A program made the position numbers and the translations under genes. A stretch of 64,000 nt of DNA. It comes from Amoebidium appalachense (Eukaryota > Ichthyosporea). Of the stretch, positions 63,410 through 64,000 are shown piece after piece; the stretch's first letter is position 1; the number at the start of each line of letters is the position of its first letter. Below the pieces are notes generated by a model. The model had not been told where the DNA came from. It made no database searches and was given only the letters and a program-made list of their open reading frames with translations. Location: the NCBI GenBank assembly GCA_963693365.1, contig CAVNZM010000017.1, positions 3,100,001 to 3,164,000 on the forward strand, given 5' to 3'.

Positions 63410-64000
63410 AACTCACACGGGTGGAAGGCTAGATAAGAAAGACAGAGAAAATCTATCACAGAGAACCCCTCCAAGTGAGGGGTCTCTGCCGGAAGAGCGT
63501 CTACATAGCTACGAAAAGATGCTAAGGCCTCTGGGGGGAGTGCCCCCGTGAGCAAACCACATCTAACGACACAACCCCTATTAAAGCTACCTGAGCAACG
63601 AGTACATTACGTGGGCCTATATGTATTCATTAGGAAACGATTACAACGCCAAGCTAAAACCATTTGCACATTACGGCCGTCTACTATGTCTTTAAGAAAA
63701 GTGTCTATCTGACATCTATCTATCCTAACGGTGTCCCGCATATATATGAAACTAATTTGCTCTCCCTAGGCCCACCTAAACACGGCAAAGAATCAACCCG
63801 TAACGGGAAAAGAAACCGATCTACCAAGGATCTAAAACCATCCATCCCCTTGCTGTGATCGTGCCGTAGTAGAAGAGAGGAACAAGGTAGAGTTTGGATT
63901 GTGGAAGGAACTGAGAGCACGGAATAAGGATGTGGATAGAACTGAAGGCAACATGCCTGTCGGTTCGTCTTTATAGTTGTGTTGCCACACTTATTTCGAC

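Noticed and set aside
63410-64000. Short AT-rich ORFs after the R1 block
   Set aside because: Three frames each hold fragments that look protein-like, but none is complete and they interrupt each other. Possibly decayed element coding sequence; not callable.

Overview
This window comes from a nuclear, intron-rich eukaryotic genome. Genes are split into many short, GC-balanced exons. Introns run from under 100 bases to about 2 kb and are filled with very long poly-G, poly-C, (GT)n/(CA)n and polypurine runs. A two-RRM SREK1/SRp54-type splicing factor, a likely Mediator subunit 29 and a canonical mitochondrial branched-chain E2 subunit suggest an opisthokont-like protist, perhaps a unicellular relative of animals. 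The sequence alone does not fix the lineage.

Layout. About 0.9-5.4 kb and 12.0-15.4 kb are two copies of one segmental duplication. Each carries the same plus-strand gene of unknown function, and each copy has different lesions. Between them (6.4-11.4 kb, minus strand) lie a small SANT-like/coiled-coil protein, a gene with an OTU protease domain and a CXC cysteine cluster, and an exon with a signal-peptide-like start. From 27.1 down to 15.4 kb the minus strand carries a 14-exon SREK1-like splicing factor, whose splice phases all agree. 29.2-30.2 kb holds an orphan AT-rich ORF inside a dispersed repeat (R1). 31.7-32.8 kb (minus) is a two-exon gene for a small secreted, probably GPI-anchored protein. 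33-38.7 kb has no gene I can support but contains three different repeat arrays. 43.4-39.2 kb (minus) is a five-exon MED29-like gene. 43.84-46.24 kb is a decayed hAT transposon with terminal inverted repeats and a frameshifted transposase end. 47.8-58.2 kb (plus) is a complete 14-exon DBT gene (branched-chain alpha-keto acid dehydrogenase E2). 62.46-60.25 kb (minus) is a two-exon gene for an unknown protein with two internal repeats, and the window ends in another R1 copy.

The solid genes are ordinary housekeeping functions (splicing, transcription, mitochondrial branched-chain amino-acid breakdown). They do not form a pathway or operon. The unusual content lies between and within them: complementary low-complexity tracts at intron ends, a dispersed element (R2) with the same orientation relative to transcription in introns of three genes, a mobile R1 element caught as an insertion in only one duplicate, a duplicated exon end with its own splice donor in the splicing-factor gene, and a 1.1-kb array of CATATCTGCC-like motifs.
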